This document shows, piece by piece, positions 22,425 to 30,751 of a DNA stretch of 64,000 bases. Below the pieces are notes generated by a model. It saw only the letters and a program-made list of their open reading frames with translations. It ran no database searches and had not been told where the DNA came from. Each line of letters opens with the position of its first letter. The stretch's first letter is position 1. Source of the DNA: Nocardioides phosphati. Its GTDB lineage: Bacteria > Actinomycetota > Actinomycetes > Propionibacteriales > Nocardioidaceae. The stretch lies in the NCBI RefSeq assembly GCF_014646375.1, contig NZ_BMNI01000008.1, positions 1 through 64,000 on the forward strand. The letters run 5' to 3'. Made by a program: the position numbers and the translations under genes.

Positions 22425-22853
22425 TCAGTCGGTCGTGACGCCCATCGAGCGGGCAGTGCCCTCGACGATCTTCATCGCGGCCTCGATGTCGTTGGCGTTG
22501 AGGTCAGGCAGCTTCGTGGTCGCGATCTCGCGCACCTGGTCCTTGGTCAGCTTGGCGACCTTGTCCTTGTGCGGGACCGACGAGCCCTTGGCGATGCCGG
22601 CAGCCTTCTTGATGAGCTCCGCCGCCGGCGGGGTCTTCGTGATGAAGGTGAAGGAGCGGTCCTCGTAGATGGTGATCTCGACGGGGATCACGTTGCCGCG
22701 CATGGCCTCGGTCTGGGCGTTGTACGCCTTGCAGAAGTCCATGATGTTGACGCCGTGCGGACCGAGGGCGGTACCAACCGGCGGGGCCGGCGTCGCGGCA
22801 CCAGCCTGGAGCTGCACCTTGACGAGCGCGGCGATCTTCTTCTTGGGAGGCAT
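22425..22853 (-). CDS. rplK: 50S ribosomal protein L11
   Basis: L11 of the GTPase-associated centre, target of thiopeptides and needed for the stringent response through RelA. 142 residues with the usual N-terminal domain ([23 protein letters not shown]) and the rRNA-binding C-terminal domain ending in EGTARSMGV. Purine-rich AAAGAGA precedes the ATG. It sits 110 bp downstream of nusG. Confidence 0.99.
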   Translation of the reverse strand: MPPKKKIAALVKVQLQAGAATPAPPVGTALGPHGVNIMDFCKAYNAQTEAMRGNVIPVEITIYEDRSFTFITKTPPAAELIKKAAGIAKGSSVPHKDKVAKLTKDQVREIATTKLPDLNANDIEAAMKIVEGTARSMGVTTD

Positions 22854-22963
22854 TTCAATCTCTTTCTGTCTCGTGGTCGTTAGCGAGGCGCCTCACGCCT
22901 CTGCCACCTGCGTTGCGCCTGCCCCGTCGTACGGCGGAGCGGGCGATCAGCCAGTCCGGAAGG

Positions 22964-23791
22964 TCAGACCTTCTGGATCTGGTTGAAGCTGAGCTCGACC
23001 GGGGTCTCCCGGCCGAAGATCTCGACGAGCGCCTTGACACGCTGCGACTCCGCGTTGATCTCCGTGATCGTCGCGTGGAGCGTGGCGAAGGGACCGTCGA
23101 CGACCATGACGGAGTCGGCGACGTCGAAGTCGGCGACCTCGACCGGCTTGCGCGCGGCCGGGGCGGAACCACCGGCGGACGGCGTGCCGGACGCAGCAGC
23201 CTCGGCCTCGGCAGCCGCGACGACGGCCGGGGCGAGCATGTCCTCGACCTCGGACATCGAGAGCGGGACGGGCTGGTGCGAGTGGCCGACGAAGCCGGTC
23301 ACGGACGGGGTGTGGCGGACCGCGGACCAGGACTCGTCGGTGAGGTCCATGCGGACCAGGACGTAGCCGGGGAGCACGGTGCGCTTGACCAGCTTGCGCT
23401 GGCCGTTCTTGATCTCCGCGACCTCCTCGATGGGGACCACGATCTCGTGGATGTAGTCCTCCATGTTGAGGGAGATGATGCGGTTCTCGAGGTTCGCCTT
23501 CACACGGTTCTCCATGCCGGAGTAGGTGTGGATGACGTACCAGTCACCGGGCTTGGCCCACAGGTCGCGACGGAACTGCTCGAGCGGGTCGGACTCCTCG
23601 GCGGCGTCGTCGGTCGCCTCGTCAGCCTCGTCCTCGTCAGCGGCGTCGGCCTCGGGGGCGTCGCCCTCGGCGCCGAGGTCACCCTCGACGTCGACCTGCT
23701 CGGCCTCTGCGGCGTCGACGGACTCGGGCGCCTCGACGATCTCGTCGCCTGCTGCCTCGTCGTACTGCTCCGACACGTGCTGCTCCGTCAT
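22964..23791 (-). CDS. nusG: transcription termination/antitermination factor NusG
   Basis: Transcription elongation factor that binds RNA polymerase and couples it to Rho or the ribosome. 275 residues: an acidic disordered N-terminal extension (1-75, rich in Glu and Asp), the NGN domain (about 82-185, [19 protein letters not shown]), an Ala/Gly/Pro linker (about 186-215) and the KOW domain (about 220-275, [17 protein letters not shown]). The long acidic tail and linker are an actinobacterial feature and make it longer than the about 180 residues of E. coli NusG. It follows secE after 54 bp. Confidence 0.98.
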   Translation of the reverse strand: MTEQHVSEQYDEAAGDEIVEAPESVDAAEAEQVDVEGDLGAEGDAPEADAADEDEADEATDDAAEESDPLEQFRRDLWAKPGDWYVIHTYSGMENRVKANLENRIISLNMEDYIHEIVVPIEEVAEIKNGQRKLVKRTVLPGYVLVRMDLTDESWSAVRHTPSVTGFVGHSHQPVPLSMSEVEDMLAPAVVAAAEAEAAASGTPSAGGSAPAARKPVEVADFDVADSVMVVDGPFATLHATITEINAESQRVKALVEIFGRETPVELSFNQIQKV

Positions 23792-23845
23792 CTTTCGTGT
23801 TCCTGAAACCTCGGCGGGAGGACCCGCCGGGGAAGTGCTGGCGTC

Positions 23846-24088
23846 TTAGCGGGCGTCCGGGCCCGAGAAGATCGAGAAGATCAGCTTGCCGAAGCCGAGG
23901 TCCAGGACCGACACCAGCGCGCACATCACCACGACGAACACCAGGACCACGAAGAAGTACGTGACCAGCTGCTCGCGCGTGGGCCAGACGACCTTGCGCA
24001 GCTCAGCCAGGACCTGGCGGTAGAAGGTGACCGGGCCGGTCTTGGGCCGGGCCGGAGCCTGGTCCTGCACGGCGTCGTTGTCCGACAC
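23846..24088 (-). CDS. secE: preprotein translocase subunit SecE
   Basis: Clamp subunit of the SecYEG protein channel. The GTG at 24088 (VSDNDAVQDQ) has GGAAGG 8 bases upstream and gives 80 residues with a single membrane helix (about 42-66) preceded by the conserved amphipathic motif VLAELRKVVWPTREQLV. The in-frame extension to 24151 runs into the tRNA gene and was rejected. Confidence 0.96.
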   Translation of the reverse strand: MSDNDAVQDQAPARPKTGPVTFYRQVLAELRKVVWPTREQLVTYFFVVLVFVVVMCALVSVLDLGFGKLIFSIFSGPDAR

Positions 24089-24124
24089 TCCATTCACCTT
24101 CCGCTGACTGCGCTTGCGCCTTTG

Positions 24125-24197
24125 CAGGGCACGAGGGACTCGAACCCCCAACCCCCGGTTTTGGAGACCGGTGCTCTGCCAATTGAGCTAGTGCCCT
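24125..24197 (-). tRNA. tRNA-Trp (CCA)
   Basis: A 73-base cloverleaf with acceptor arms AGGGCAC/GTGCCCT, D-loop AGCTCAATTGGCAGAG and T-loop GGTTCGAGTC. The anticodon loop is CTCCAAA; the anticodon CCA occupies 24162-24164. The 3' CCA is not encoded. It stands directly upstream of secE, the order seen in other actinobacteria. Confidence 0.97.
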
Positions 24198-24385
24198 CCG
24201 ATGCTGCCCGACTCCTCCAAACCCGGTGGGTGGGCATGGCGAAGTTTTGGTGGGAAACACCAAACCGGAACTCTACGGGGTCCGCCGATCCGATGTCGAA
24301 CCGGGGCCGCCTCCCCCGTCCTCACCGCCTCACGGCCGACGGGTCTGCGGACACCGGGTCGAGGTGTGCCCGCACGCGTGGAAAC

Positions 24386-25675
24386 ATGGGGCCCGTGACC
24401 GAGCAGAAGCCCCTCGCCGACCGCAGCCCCGACGAGCTCGCCGCGTTCCTCGCCGAGCAGAAGGCGGCGTACGACGCGCTGCAGGCCCGTGGCCTGAAGC
24501 TCGACCTCACGCGTGGCAAGCCCGCGCCCGAGCAGCTGGACCTGTCCAACGCCCTGCTCACACTGCCGACGACGTACAAGGACGCCGACGGGGTCGACGT
24601 CCGCAACTACGGCGGGCTCGAGGGCATCCGCGAGATCCGGGAGATGTTCGCCGAGCTGCTGTGGTGCGAGCCGTCGCAGATCGTGGCGGGTGGCAACGCC
24701 TCGCTGGTGATGATGCGCGAGGTGCTGACCGACCTGTGGCTGCATGGGGCCGTCGACGGCGAGAAGCCGTGGGGCCAGGAGGAGAAGGTCACCTTCATCT
24801 GCCCGGTCCCGGGCTACGACCGCCACTTCACGCTGCTCGAGTGGTTCGGCATCGACACCGTCACCGTCGCGATGAACGCCGACGGCCCCGACATGGACGA
24901 GGTCGAGCGCCTCGCGGCGGCCGACCCGAGCATCAAGGGCATCTGGATCGTGCCGACGTACGCCAACCCGACGGGCTCTGTCGTCACGCAGGAGGTCGCC
25001 GCGCGCCTCGCGTCGATGCCGACCGCCGCGCCGGACTTCAAGATCCTGTGGGACAACGCCTACGCGCTGCACCACCTGACCCAGGACGAGGCCAAGACGG
25101 CCGACATCATCGGCCTCTGCTCGGCCGCGGGCCACCCGCACCGCCCGATCCAGTTCGCCTCGACCTCGAAGATCACCTTCGCGGGCGCCGGCGTCGCCTT
25201 CCTGGCCGCCTCGGTCGAGAACGTGACGTGGTACACCACCCACCTCGGCAAGGGCGCGATCGGGCCCGACAAGGTCAACCATCTGCGCCACGTGGAGTTC
25301 TTCGGCTCCGCTGACGGGGTGCGCCAGCACATGGCCAAGCACCGCGACATCCTCGCGCCGAAGTTCGCGGCCGTGCTCTCGGTGCTCGAGGAGAAGCTCG
25401 GTGGTCTCGACGTGGCCACGTGGACCGACCCGACGGGTGGCTACTTCGTCTCCCTCGACGTCCTCGACGGGACGGCCTCGCGCGTCGTGCAGCTCGCCAA
25501 GGACGCCGGCATCGCGCTGACGCCCGCCGGTGCGTCGTTCCCGGGCGGCAACGACCCGCGCGACCGCAACATCCGTCTCGCGCCGTCGTTCCCGTCGCTG
25601 GAGGCGGTGCGCGACACGATGGAGGCCGTCGCCACCTGCGTACTGCTCGCCTCCGCGGAGAAGCTCGGCGCCTGA
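24386..25675 (+). CDS. aspC: aspartate aminotransferase, Rv3722c type
   Basis: PLP enzyme of the MocR-like aminotransferase subfamily, 429 residues, closely resembling M. tuberculosis Rv3722c, the main aspartate aminotransferase there (oxaloacetate plus glutamate to aspartate). Visible marks are LDLTRGKPAPEQLDLSN, PVPGYDRHF, WDNAYALHHL and the PLP-lysine segment FASTSKITFAGAG. I start at ATG 24386; GTG 24395 (VTEQKPL) is equally possible since neither has a strong Shine-Dalgarno. It is divergent from tRNA-Trp over about 190 bp and ends in a strong hairpin. Confidence 0.92.
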   Translation: MGPVTEQKPLADRSPDELAAFLAEQKAAYDALQARGLKLDLTRGKPAPEQLDLSNALLTLPTTYKDADGVDVRNYGGLEGIREIREMFAELLWCEPSQIVAGGNASLVMMREVLTDLWLHGAVDGEKPWGQEEKVTFICPVPGYDRHFTLLEWFGIDTVTVAMNADGPDMDEVERLAAADPSIKGIWIVPTYANPTGSVVTQEVAARLASMPTAAPDFKILWDNAYALHHLTQDEAKTADIIGLCSAAGHPHRPIQFASTSKITFAGAGVAFLAASVENVTWYTTHLGKGAIGPDKVNHLRHVEFFGSADGVRQHMAKHRDILAPKFAAVLSVLEEKLGGLDVATWTDPTGGYFVSLDVLDGTASRVVQLAKDAGIALTPAGASFPGGNDPRDRNIRLAPSFPSLEAVRDTMEAVATCVLLASAEKLGA

Positions 25676-25691
25676 CAACGATCAGACAACG

Positions 25692-25723
25692 AACGGGCCG
25701 TCCCCTCCGGGGACGGCCCGTTT
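25692..25723 (+). terminator. aspC terminator
   Basis: A perfect 14-bp stem (AACGGGCCGTCCCC / GGGGACGGCCCGTT) with a 3-base loop and a short T-run, 16 bp after the aminotransferase stop. Confidence 0.85.
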
Positions 25724-25751
25724 CGGTCATCGGGGCCGGTAGGTTCCCGTC

Positions 25752-26765
25752 ATGGCGCGGCCGCTCGACGTACTCCCGAAGGCGCACCTCCACCTGCACT
25801 TCTCCGGGTCGATGCGGCACTCCACGCTCCTCGAGCTCGCGGAGCGTGACGGCATCGCGCTCCCCGACGCGCTGGTCGAGGAGTGGCCGCCCCGGCTGTC
25901 CGCCGCGGACGAGAAGGGCTGGTTCCGCTTCCAGCGCCTCTACGACGTCGCACGCTCCGTCCTCCGGACCGAGGACGACGTACGCCGGCTGGTGCGGGAG
26001 GCCGCCGAGGACGACGCCCGCGAGGGTGGGCGCTGGCTGGAGATCCAGGTCGACCCGTCGGGCTACGCGGCGCGCTTCGGCGGGATCACGGCGTTCACGG
26101 ACCTCGTGCTCGACGCAGTCGCGGCGGCGTCGAGCGAGACCGGCGTCGGCATGGCCGTGGTGGTCGCGGCCAACCGCACGCGGCACCCGATGGACGCACG
26201 GACCCTGGCCCGCCTCGCCACGCAGTACGCCGGGCGGGGAGTCGTCGGCTTCGGGCTCTCCAACGACGAGCGGCGCGGGTCGACGTCCGAGTTCGCGCCG
26301 GCGTTCCGGATCGCGGAGCGCGCCGGGCTGCTGCTCGCGCCCCACGGCGGCGAGCTGCGCGGAGCCGACAACATCCGCGCCTGTCTCGACGAGCTGCGCG
26401 CCGACCGGCTCGGCCACGGCGTCCGCAGCGCGGAGGACCCGGCGCTCCTCGAGCGGATCGCGGCCTCGGGCGTGACGCTCGAGGTCTGCCCGGTCTCCAA
26501 CGTCGCCCTCGGCGTCTACTCCGACCTCACCTCGGTGCCGCTCCCCCAGCTCCTGGCCGGCGGGGCGCAGATCGCCCTGGGCGCGGACGACCCGCTGCTC
26601 TTCGGCTCACGCCTCGAGGGGCAGTACGCCACGATGCGTGCCGCGCACGGGCTCAGCGACGAGACGATGGCGGAGCTGGCCCGGATGTCGTTCGGGGGCT
26701 CGCGGGCTCCCTCGGACCTGGTCAGCCGGGCGATGAAGGACATCGACGCCTGGCTGGCGTCCTAG
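25752..26765 (+). CDS. add: adenosine deaminase family protein
   Basis: Zinc hydrolase that deaminates adenosine to inosine in purine salvage. 337 residues with all active-site motifs: HLHLH (H12 and H14), APHGGE (H198, E201), GHGV (H222) and GADDP (D279, D280). The N-terminal motif reads HFSGSMR rather than the common HLDGSL, a variant I associate with actinobacterial homologues, so adenine or modified-purine deaminase activity is possible. It ends 7 bp from the convergent cspB-like gene, with no terminator between. Confidence 0.88.
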   Translation: MARPLDVLPKAHLHLHFSGSMRHSTLLELAERDGIALPDALVEEWPPRLSAADEKGWFRFQRLYDVARSVLRTEDDVRRLVREAAEDDAREGGRWLEIQVDPSGYAARFGGITAFTDLVLDAVAAASSETGVGMAVVVAANRTRHPMDARTLARLATQYAGRGVVGFGLSNDERRGSTSEFAPAFRIAERAGLLLAPHGGELRGADNIRACLDELRADRLGHGVRSAEDPALLERIAASGVTLEVCPVSNVALGVYSDLTSVPLPQLLAGGAQIALGADDPLLFGSRLEGQYATMRAAHGLSDETMAELARMSFGGSRAPSDLVSRAMKDIDAWLAS

Positions 26766-26772
26766 GGCGGGC

Positions 26773-27168
26773 TCAGAGCTCCAGCTCGTCGGCGAGCGCG
26801 CGCAGCGCCTTGGCGACCGGACGGACCGCCTTGGGGTCGGGACGGCGGCCGTGGCGGTAGCCCTCACCGATGCCGTCGAGCAGCACGATGAGGTCCTCGA
26901 TGATGGTCGCCATCTCGTCGGGCTTCTTGCGCTGCGCGTCGCGCTGGTTGCGCGCGACCGAGGCAGGGGCGTCGATGACGCGCACCTGCAGCGCCTGGTC
27001 GCCACGACGGCCCTGGGCGATGCCGAACTCGACGCGGGTGCCGTTCTTGAGCGAGGTCACGCCCTCGGGCAGCGCCTCGGCGTGGACGTAGACGTCCGGC
27101 CCGCCGTCGTACGACAGGAAGCCGAAGCCCTTCTCGGCGTCGTACCACTTCACCTTGCCAACGGGCAC
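26773..27168 (-). CDS. cold-shock domain protein, CspB-like
   Basis: A 131-residue nucleic-acid-binding protein. The cold-shock domain (about 1-65) carries KGFGFLS (RNP1) and DVYVHAEAL (RNP2); RNP1 phenylalanines stack on single-stranded RNA or DNA. A C-terminal extension (about 66-131, two helices) is not present in 67-residue CspA. M. tuberculosis CspB has the same layout and length. The GTG at 27168 follows GGAAGAGG; the longer frame lacks cold-shock homology. Confidence 0.92.
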   Translation of the reverse strand: MPVGKVKWYDAEKGFGFLSYDGGPDVYVHAEALPEGVTSLKNGTRVEFGIAQGRRGDQALQVRVIDAPASVARNQRDAQRKKPDEMATIIEDLIVLLDGIGEGYRHGRRPDPKAVRPVAKALRALADELEL

Positions 27169-27238
27169 TGCTCTGACCTCTTCCGTGCGCTGCTTGCGCC
27201 CCCGGCGGGGCGCGACGCCCAAGGGTAGTGGGCGCCGC

Positions 27239-27925
27239 TCAGCGCTGCGAGCCGGTTTGCCCCGCGAGGTGGCCGGCCAGCCAGGCGGGGAACGCCGTCA
27301 GGTCCTCGAGTACGACGTGGGTGCCGGCCGCCTCGAGCTCGTCGCGCGTGCAGCCGCCGGTGAGGACGGAGACGCTCGTGACGCCGGCGGCGAGCGCGCC
27401 CTCGACGTCGTGGACGTGGTCCCCGACGTAGACGCTGGCGCTCTCGCGCTGCAGCACCTCGGCCTTGCCGACGCCCCAGACCCACCCCTCGAGGTGGTCG
27501 ATGTCGAAGCCGAGGTGGTCGACGTGGAGCTGGGCGTTGGGCGCGAACTTGCCGGTCACCAGCACGACGCGGCCACCCGCCGCACGCACGGCCGCGATGG
27601 CCTCGTGGGCGCCCGGGAAGGCAGGCGTGGCGTGGACCGCGTGCTCGGGGTAGATCGCGCGGAACCGGTCACCCGCGGCCGGGATCTCGTCGGCCGGCAG
27701 GTGGTCGGCGAGGAGGTGCTCCAGCGGCGGGCCGAGGCGGGCGGTCATCTCCGCGGTCGGGAAGGCGATGCCGAGCTCGTCGCCCAGGGCCACCAGCGTC
27801 GCGGCGAAGCCGGCACGGGTGTCGATGAGCGTCATGTCGAGTTCGAACCCGACGACGAGCCGCTCGGGGCTCGTCGCCGGGTCGGCGCCGATAGACGCAT
27901 CGGCAACGTGCTCCCGTTCAACCAC
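27239..27925 (-). CDS. HAD-superfamily hydrolase with Glu in place of the nucleophile
   Basis: A 228-residue HAD protein of the phosphoglycolate-phosphatase-like group. Motif II (VLVTGK), the motif III Lys (VGKAEV) and motif IV (VGDHVHD) are present. Motif I reads FELDMTLID: the nucleophilic Asp is Glu28 (codon GAA), while the general acid D30 is kept. Asp is essential in the family mechanism, so phosphatase activity is doubtful. The only start is GTG 27925, inside the last codons of the upstream secreted gene and without a Shine-Dalgarno. It may be a decaying gene or a non-catalytic HAD. Confidence 0.8.
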   Translation of the reverse strand: MVEREHVADASIGADPATSPERLVVGFELDMTLIDTRAGFAATLVALGDELGIAFPTAEMTARLGPPLEHLLADHLPADEIPAAGDRFRAIYPEHAVHATPAFPGAHEAIAAVRAAGGRVVLVTGKFAPNAQLHVDHLGFDIDHLEGWVWGVGKAEVLQRESASVYVGDHVHDVEGALAAGVTSVSVLTGGCTRDELEAAGTHVVLEDLTAFPAWLAGHLAGQTGSQR

Positions 27926-28706
27926 TTGTACCGACGGAGTAGGTCACACTTGAGGTTCGATTGTCATACGAGCTACACAGCACCTGGCCCAAGGGCATTG
28001 TTCGGGTTCCCGTGCACGAGTCCGTCGGGACCACAGTGCGCATTCGAAAGACTGGCTTTTCCCCCCGCTTGACCTTCACAACCCGCTCCATCGTGAGGTG
28101 GTTGATCTTGGCAAGCCGGTTGGCATGAAAATGGCCCTGGGTCCCCGAATGCGAGACAGTGAGGGACGCACGACTGTCACAGAAATTGACAGACCCGGCG
28201 TCCATAGCAGCACTCACGAACGGCCAAGGTGTCGACAGCGTGAGTCGTAGCTTGTGACACCCATCATCCTTCGCGGCAATCGACTTGGAGTCGTAGAAGT
28301 CCACGATCGTCGCATTGCGAGTTGTCAGATAGAAGTCTGCCCATGCGCCTCGATCGGTGCCCGAGTGATCAGTGACATCGACGTCCACGTCTACAAGGTA
28401 GAAATCGTATCCCTTTAGCCCATCGAGAATGTGATACGCGTTGAGGGAGGTCCGCAACGTGCCACGTGCCACCCGATAGCCATACACCTTGAGTGGGTTA
28501 CACAGTTCCCCGACGTAGATGTCGTTGCACGTATACACCGCGCCGTAGTTCTTGAAAGACCGCTCATAGCGCCCCGATACCGGCCTCTGGCCGACCAACT
28601 TCGCTTGCTGGGTCACTTGCACGTCGGCGCTCGCCGAGCCGGTCGGCACCGAGAGGAGTCCCACTGCGACTACTGCCGCGACCGCAAGAAGGCGAAACCG
28701 TTGCAT
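27918..28706 (-). CDS. secreted protein of unknown function, A+T-richer
   Basis: I do not recognise this 262-residue protein. It starts at ATG 28706 after GGGGGAT and has a signal peptide (hydrophobic core about 5-20, probable cleavage after SASA near 29). The mature part has six Cys, which suggests disulfides, and no motif I can name. Base composition is unlike its neighbours: two 60-base rows counted by hand (28261-28320 and 28381-28440) are 55% and 48% G+C, against roughly 70% nearby. That suggests recent acquisition. Its stop overlaps the start of the HAD gene by 8 bases. Confidence 0.75.
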   Translation of the reverse strand: MQRFRLLAVAAVVAVGLLSVPTGSASADVQVTQQAKLVGQRPVSGRYERSFKNYGAVYTCNDIYVGELCNPLKVYGYRVARGTLRTSLNAYHILDGLKGYDFYLVDVDVDVTDHSGTDRGAWADFYLTTRNATIVDFYDSKSIAAKDDGCHKLRLTLSTPWPFVSAAMDAGSVNFCDSRASLTVSHSGTQGHFHANRLAKINHLTMERVVKVKRGEKPVFRMRTVVPTDSCTGTRTMPLGQVLCSSYDNRTSSVTYSVGTSG

Positions 28707-28800
28707 GTGAACATCCCCCGAGATCCTCAATTCATTGCCATCCACAGGCAATGGGTGCGGGCATTACATCACATAGGGACCCGGGCGACCTCGGGGGCAA

Positions 28801-29667
28801 CTACGCATCGCGGGTCACGAATGCCGCGAACGCACCTGCCGTGATCAAGGCACTGAAGCCACCGAACACAATCGTCCCTCCCAGGAGGCTTAGCGGGTCA
28901 CCGAACATCTGACTCGGGTGCTGTAGCCCAAAGGTCCCTCCCGGCAGAGCCCCGAAGGTCTGCATGATCCGCCCGCCAGCATTGAACGGCAGGAATCTCG
29001 TGGCATGCTCGTAAACCTTGTTGCCGGAGAATGCGCTGACCATCACGGCAAAGGCCTTCACGAGGGTCTCGATGCCCATCGGCCACAGGAAGAGCATGAC
29101 CAGGGCGAAGGTCTGGTGACGCACGAGCACCGTTAGCGACATCGCGAGCCAGGTGACGAGCACGCTGTAGAGGACGTGGCGCAGAATCGTGACGAGGATG
29201 TCCTCCGCCTCATAGCTGACGTCGATGCCCATGAAGAAGATCGACGCGACCAGCAGCGACAGCAGGCAGCTGGTCACCACGAGCACGACGACCCAGGCGC
29301 CCACCACGACGTACTTCGCCGAGAAGACCGCCCAGCGCTGGGGGACGGCGGTGAGCGTCGCGCGGATCATGCCGTGGCGGTACTCGTGGCCCCAGGCGAG
29401 GACGCCGACGATGGCCGCGACGAAGGCGACGAGGTAGAACATCGGGTCGACGATCGAGAACTGGGTCATCGCGGCGTCGACGTAGAACTTCGCCATGTCG
29501 CCCGAGAGCTGCTGGCCGTTGAGCTCGTCGGTGTGGAGGTTGAGCCGGATCACCAGCGAGGCGATCGCGGTGAAACCGACGCCGACGAAGAGCACGCCGA
29601 AGGTCAGCCACCACGTCGAGCGCAGGGTGCGCAGGCGCGTGATCTCGTAGCGGAGTGCGGCGGTCAT
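28801..29667 (-). CDS. ABC-2 type transporter permease
   Basis: Membrane half of an ABC-2 exporter, 288 residues with about six membrane segments and the family-typical start (ALRYEITRLRTLRSTWWLTFGVLF) and GHEYRHGMIRATLTAVP loop. It overlaps the ATPase gene stop as ATGA, so the two are translated together. Substrate unknown; homologues are often found in peptide or drug export. Confidence 0.88.
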   Translation of the reverse strand: MTAALRYEITRLRTLRSTWWLTFGVLFVGVGFTAIASLVIRLNLHTDELNGQQLSGDMAKFYVDAAMTQFSIVDPMFYLVAFVAAIVGVLAWGHEYRHGMIRATLTAVPQRWAVFSAKYVVVGAWVVVLVVTSCLLSLLVASIFFMGIDVSYEAEDILVTILRHVLYSVLVTWLAMSLTVLVRHQTFALVMLFLWPMGIETLVKAFAVMVSAFSGNKVYEHATRFLPFNAGGRIMQTFGALPGGTFGLQHPSQMFGDPLSLLGGTIVFGGFSALITAGAFAAFVTRDA

Positions 29668-30632
29668 CGGGGGCCCTCCTGCGGGGTCGTCGGGGGCTTC
29701 GGCGCGTGCTGCTCCGGGGCGTGCGCGTTGTACTCCGCGGAGCTGCCGGTGATCTCGAGGAAGGCCTCTTCGAGCGTCGCCTGGTGCGTCGACAGCTCGT
29801 GGACGCGGATCGCGTTGTCGAAGGCGAGGTCGCCCACGGCCCGGGCGTCGAGCCCGGTCACGGTGAGCTCGCCCGCGGCGGCCAGCTGGACGCTGCCGAC
29901 GCCGGCGAGCTTCGCGCCGATGAGCGAGGCCAGCTCGCTCGCCTGCGGGGTGACCACCCGGACGTGGTTGCGGACGCTCATCTTCGTGAAGTCCGCGACC
30001 GGCCCGTTGGCGATCATCCGGCCCTTGCCGATGACGACCAGCTCGTCGGCCATCAGCGCCATCTCGGAGAGCAGGTGGCTGGAGACGAAGACCGAGCGGC
30101 CGTCGGCGGCGAGCGCCTTGAGCAGCTCGCGGAGCCAGTGGATGCCCTGCGGGTCGAGGCCGTTGGCGGGCTCGTCGAGGATCAGGGTGTGCGGGTCGCC
30201 GAGCAGCGCGGCGGCCAGGCCGAGCCGCTGGCCCATGCCGAGCGAGAACGTGCTCGGCTTCTTGCCGGCCACGTCGTGGAGGCCGACCAGGCCGAGCACC
30301 TCATCGACCCGGGAGTCGGGGATCCTGTTGGCCGCGGCCAGCATCCGGAGGTGGTTGCGCGCGGAACGCGTCGGGTGGAAGGGCTTGGCCTCCAGCAACG
30401 CCCCGACCTCGCGCATCGGCTGCGCGTACGACGTGAACGGCTTGCCGTCGAACGTGCAGGTGCCGGAGCCGTTGTCGAGCCCGAGCATGAGGCGCATCGT
30501 GGTCGACTTGCCGGCGCCATTGGGGCCGAGGAAGCCCGTCACGGTGCCCGGGCGGACGTCGAAGGAGAGCCCCGACACGGCCGCCTTCCCGGCGTACGAC
30601 TTGGCCAGGTTCCTGGCCTCGATCATGGCCAT
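29664..30632 (-). CDS. ABC transporter ATP-binding protein
   Basis: ATPase of the ABC-2 exporter, 322 residues. Walker A GPNGAGKS at 36-43, signature SLGMGQR from 130, Walker B TLILDEP at 149-155 and H-loop H186. The C-terminal domain (about 215-322) ends in a Pro-rich tail. The signature reads LGMGQ instead of LSGGQ, which is common in BcrA/DrrA-type exporters. AAAGGGGG lies 6 bases before the ATG. It is divergent from the helicase-associated gene over 119 bp. Confidence 0.92.
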   Translation of the reverse strand: MAMIEARNLAKSYAGKAAVSGLSFDVRPGTVTGFLGPNGAGKSTTMRLMLGLDNGSGTCTFDGKPFTSYAQPMREVGALLEAKPFHPTRSARNHLRMLAAANRIPDSRVDEVLGLVGLHDVAGKKPSTFSLGMGQRLGLAAALLGDPHTLILDEPANGLDPQGIHWLRELLKALAADGRSVFVSSHLLSEMALMADELVVIGKGRMIANGPVADFTKMSVRNHVRVVTPQASELASLIGAKLAGVGSVQLAAAGELTVTGLDARAVGDLAFDNAIRVHELSTHQATLEEAFLEITGSSAEYNAHAPEQHAPKPPTTPQEGPR

Positions 30633-30751
30633 CGCTGGCCCCCTTTCGCGAGCGTCACCGGCGCGCAGGGCGCCCGGCGGTACCGGAGCAGTGTGACGTG
30701 CGAGGCCAAGCGTGGGCTGAGAGACGCGCCGCCGAGTAGTTTGGGGCCCAA

